A DNA stretch of 7,136 nucleotides. It comes from an uncultured Bacteroides sp. (GTDB lineage Bacteria > Bacteroidota > Bacteroidia > Bacteroidales > Bacteroidaceae). How positions within the stretch are numbered: position 1 is the stretch's first letter; every line of letters begins with the position of its first letter. Under the pieces are notes generated by a model. That model was not told the origin of the DNA. It ran no database searches and saw only the letters and a list, made by a program, of their open reading frames with translations. A program made the position numbers and the translations under genes. This document shows positions 5,529 to 7,136 of the stretch, one piece after another. The DNA lies in NCBI GenBank assembly GCA_900556625.1, contig USPQ01000121.1:1-7136 (forward strand). The letters are read 5' to 3'.

Positions 5529-6932
5529 ACGCCCGATAATCACCTCGCACACCTTATCCTGGAAGGCTCTGGCCTTTGCAGCCGAAAGCACATTCTGGTT
5601 CATTATGGCAAAGGCCACTTCATGTCCGTTCTTCATCTTCAGATAGCCTGCAAGTGTATTGATAGCTGTGAACGAGCCCGTTTTGGCATGAACATTCCGG
5701 AATGTGGCTGCGCTTTTCATCCTGTTTTTCAACGTACCATCTATGCCGCCTACGGGAAGAGACTTGTATAGCATACGGAACACTTCTGTCCGGGAATATG
5801 CATATTTCAGGAAGTCAACCAACAGGGCGGGGGAGAGGTAGTTGTAATTGGAGAGTCCGCAACCGTCCGCAATCTTATACTCTTTCGGGTTGTGTCCCAG
5901 CTGGCGGATGAGCTGCATGATCTCGACGATTCCGTCTTCGGCAGCCACCTGCTTCTTCCCTGTCGCCTGCGCGCCAAGGCGGCAGAGGAATGCTTCGGCA
6001 TTCAGGTTATCGCTCTCTTTCATTAGTTGGTTCAAGACTTCCTGCACGGAAGTATTCCAACAGGCTATCCGTTCCACTTGCACACTGTCACGGGGTAATT
6101 CGGCGAATCCGTATGATTGGGGAGCCGTGATACCTTTCCCCCGAAGACGCTCGAGGAAAGTGTGCATAAAGAAAGCGGAAGAATCATAGATGTTTATATC
6201 ATCCTTTCTAATGGAGGTAACATTGCCCGAAACAACCAGATTATTTCCATTCCTCAACCAATCTCTTGAGAAGGAGAACTTTCCGGCAGAGGAAGTACGT
6301 GTCTTTGTCCGGTTCGTCAGGGTATAATAGGAGGAAACCGGTTTACAGGATATGCTTGCCGTATCTCCCTGCACAGCGGAAGGAAACACGGAAATCTGTA
6401 CCGTGCCTTTACAAAACATCAACGGAGACAAGTAAGGCTGATAACCTGCAGGAGTATCGTCCCAAGCCCAGCCATGCCCCCAATAGAGCGAGTCTTTCAT
6501 CGAAACGTCGCCATACACCTGCCCGTTAATCACGGAGAAAGGAAAGGTCATCACTTCCTCTATCAACGAATCCATTGCCTGACTGTCAAATTCGGGGTCA
6601 AATCCCCCTACTACATACAGGTTGCCTTGCAGTGTATCGTGCTCTATCACACCATCGTGCCATACTTCCGTGCGGAAAGGCTCATCCGCATCAGGACGGG
6701 AGAGAGCGGTAATGGCCGTCAACAGTTTCATGGTAGAGGCAGGCCGGGAGAGCTTGTCTGCACGGTAGCTATACAACGGCCTTTTCGCCGTCAGGTCATA
6801 AACGGATATGCCGACTTCGGACGCTTCGGGAAGCATCTTTTTGATAAGTGAGTCTATTTGGGAGAAATCCCGCTGTCCCCACAACGGCAACAGACAGACG
6901 GACAACGCAACTAATAAAAGAACTTTCTTCAT
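5526..6932 (-). CDS. dacB: D-alanyl-D-alanine carboxypeptidase/endopeptidase, PBP4 family (peptidase S13)
   Basis: Periplasmic penicillin-binding protein that removes terminal D-Ala from peptidoglycan stem peptides and/or cleaves D-Ala-mDAP crosslinks. All three active-site motifs are present in order: SxxK at Ser66-Lys69 (RPASTMKLLT), SxN at Ser307-Asn309 (ESDNLNAE) and KTG at 417-419 (HAKTGSFTA). The roughly 240-residue gap between SxxK and SxN is typical of PBP4, which carries extra domains there, unlike DacA-type enzymes. The N-terminus is a signal peptide (MKK, hydrophobic 4-18, ending near LWGQ at 17-20). Cys13 lies inside the hydrophobic stretch without a proper lipobox, so a lipoprotein is unlikely. 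Length (468) is normal for the family. The gene is convergent with the hydrolase gene and has its own promoter upstream. Confidence 0.96.
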   Translation of the reverse strand: MKKVLLLVALSVCLLPLWGQRDFSQIDSLIKKMLPEASEVGISVYDLTAKRPLYSYRADKLSRPASTMKLLTAITALSRPDADEPFRTEVWHDGVIEHDTLQGNLYVVGGFDPEFDSQAMDSLIEEVMTFPFSVINGQVYGDVSMKDSLYWGHGWAWDDTPAGYQPYLSPLMFCKGTVQISVFPSAVQGDTASISCKPVSSYYTLTNRTKTRTSSAGKFSFSRDWLRNGNNLVVSGNVTSIRKDDINIYDSSAFFMHTFLERLRGKGITAPQSYGFAELPRDSVQVERIACWNTSVQEVLNQLMKESDNLNAEAFLCRLGAQATGKKQVAAEDGIVEIMQLIRQLGHNPKEYKIADGCGLSNYNYLSPALLVDFLKYAYSRTEVFRMLYKSLPVGGIDGTLKNRMKSAATFRNVHAKTGSFTAINTLAGYLKMKNGHEVAFAIMNQNVLSAAKARAFQDKVCEVIIGR

Positions 6933-6963
6933 ACAATACAGGTTATGAATCGAATCACACCCG

Positions 6964-6997
6964 CAAATATAGCACTTCCCAACTGAATAAGTCTAAA
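6964..6997 (-). promoter_or_regulatory. Bacteroides-type promoter of dacB
   Basis: On the minus strand TATATTTG (6971-6964) is an exact -7 TAnnTTTG match. TTTA (6997-6994) is a three-of-four match to the -33 box with a 22-base spacer, the same length as at miaB. Transcription would start near 6957, about 25 bases before the ATG. The -33 assignment is weaker than the -7. Confidence 0.55.
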
Positions 6998-7041
6998 ATC
7001 TGACAAAAAACAAAAGAGGGTATCTGAAAGCCGGGGTGACA

Positions 7042-7136
7042 GGTGGATGCACAATGCTGATAATAAATGATTTATGCATCTACCTACCACCTCCCCCTAC
7101 GGGTACTCCTCCTTCCAGAAGGAGGAGAATGGAGAT
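7042..7136. repeat. REP-like double-hairpin intergenic repeat, copy 2 (cut by window end)
   Basis: The core starts at 7080 with the same 12 bases as copy 1, CTACCTACCACC. Next is a small CCC-TAC-GGG hairpin (7095-7103). A perfect 10-pair stem follows: 7106-7115 pairs with 7118-7127. Upstream is an AT palindrome, ATAAAT-G-ATTTAT (7063-7075), in the same relative place as the ATAAGG/CCTTAT pair of copy 1. An imperfect inverted copy of the left boundary, GGTGGATGCA (7042-7051), faces TGCATCTACC (7075-7084) with nine of ten pairs. The element lies upstream of dacB and is probably downstream of a gene beyond the window. Its right end is not visible. Confidence 0.7.

Noticed and set aside
6894..6896. 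Cys13 of DacB as a lipoprotein attachment site
   Set aside because: The residue before the Cys is Val, not Gly/Ala/Ser, and the hydrophobic stretch continues past it. An ordinary signal peptide fits better.

Overview
The window looks like chromosomal DNA of a gut Bacteroides or a close Bacteroidales relative. Three things point there. The promoters fit the Bacteroides -33 TTTG / -7 TAnnTTTG pattern rather than E. coli-type boxes. The start codons have AT-rich leaders with no strong Shine-Dalgarno. The proteins read like Bacteroides housekeeping families: MiaB, a CoA-transferase of the succinate/propionate/acetate fermentation type, and a DacB-type PBP4. Species cannot be assigned by eye. No phage, conjugative element, transposase, CRISPR array, tRNA or rRNA is visible.

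Layout. Bases 1-274 hold a possible C-terminal tail of an upstream gene, a REP-like double-hairpin element (105-153) and an AT-rich palindrome. miaB runs on the minus strand (275-1642) with its own promoter. A 335-base divergent region follows (1643-1977). It contains the miaB promoter, a candidate short transcript of about 79 nt (1827-1905) that starts at an ATG and ends at a clear intrinsic terminator, and the promoter of the next gene. Then come a small membrane-anchored protein of unknown function (1978-2439), a degenerate 7-base-period tandem repeat (2440-2518), the CoA-transferase gene (2597-4096) and a secreted serine alpha/beta-hydrolase-like protein (4140-5504). The hydrolase gene converges with dacB (minus, 5526-6932) over only 21 bases. 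Upstream of dacB are its promoter and a second REP-like element (7080 to the window end).

The genes do not form one pathway. MiaB modifies tRNA. The CoA-transferase conserves the CoA thioester bond during acid production. DacB trims peptidoglycan in the periplasm. The CoA-transferase and hydrolase genes share a strand with a 43-base gap and no visible terminator, so they may be co-transcribed, but no functional link is evident.

The least-explained signals are non-coding: the candidate small RNA or leaderless micro-ORF, the heptamer-periodic tract, and the two hairpin elements. The hairpin elements show a compensatory base-pair change between copies.
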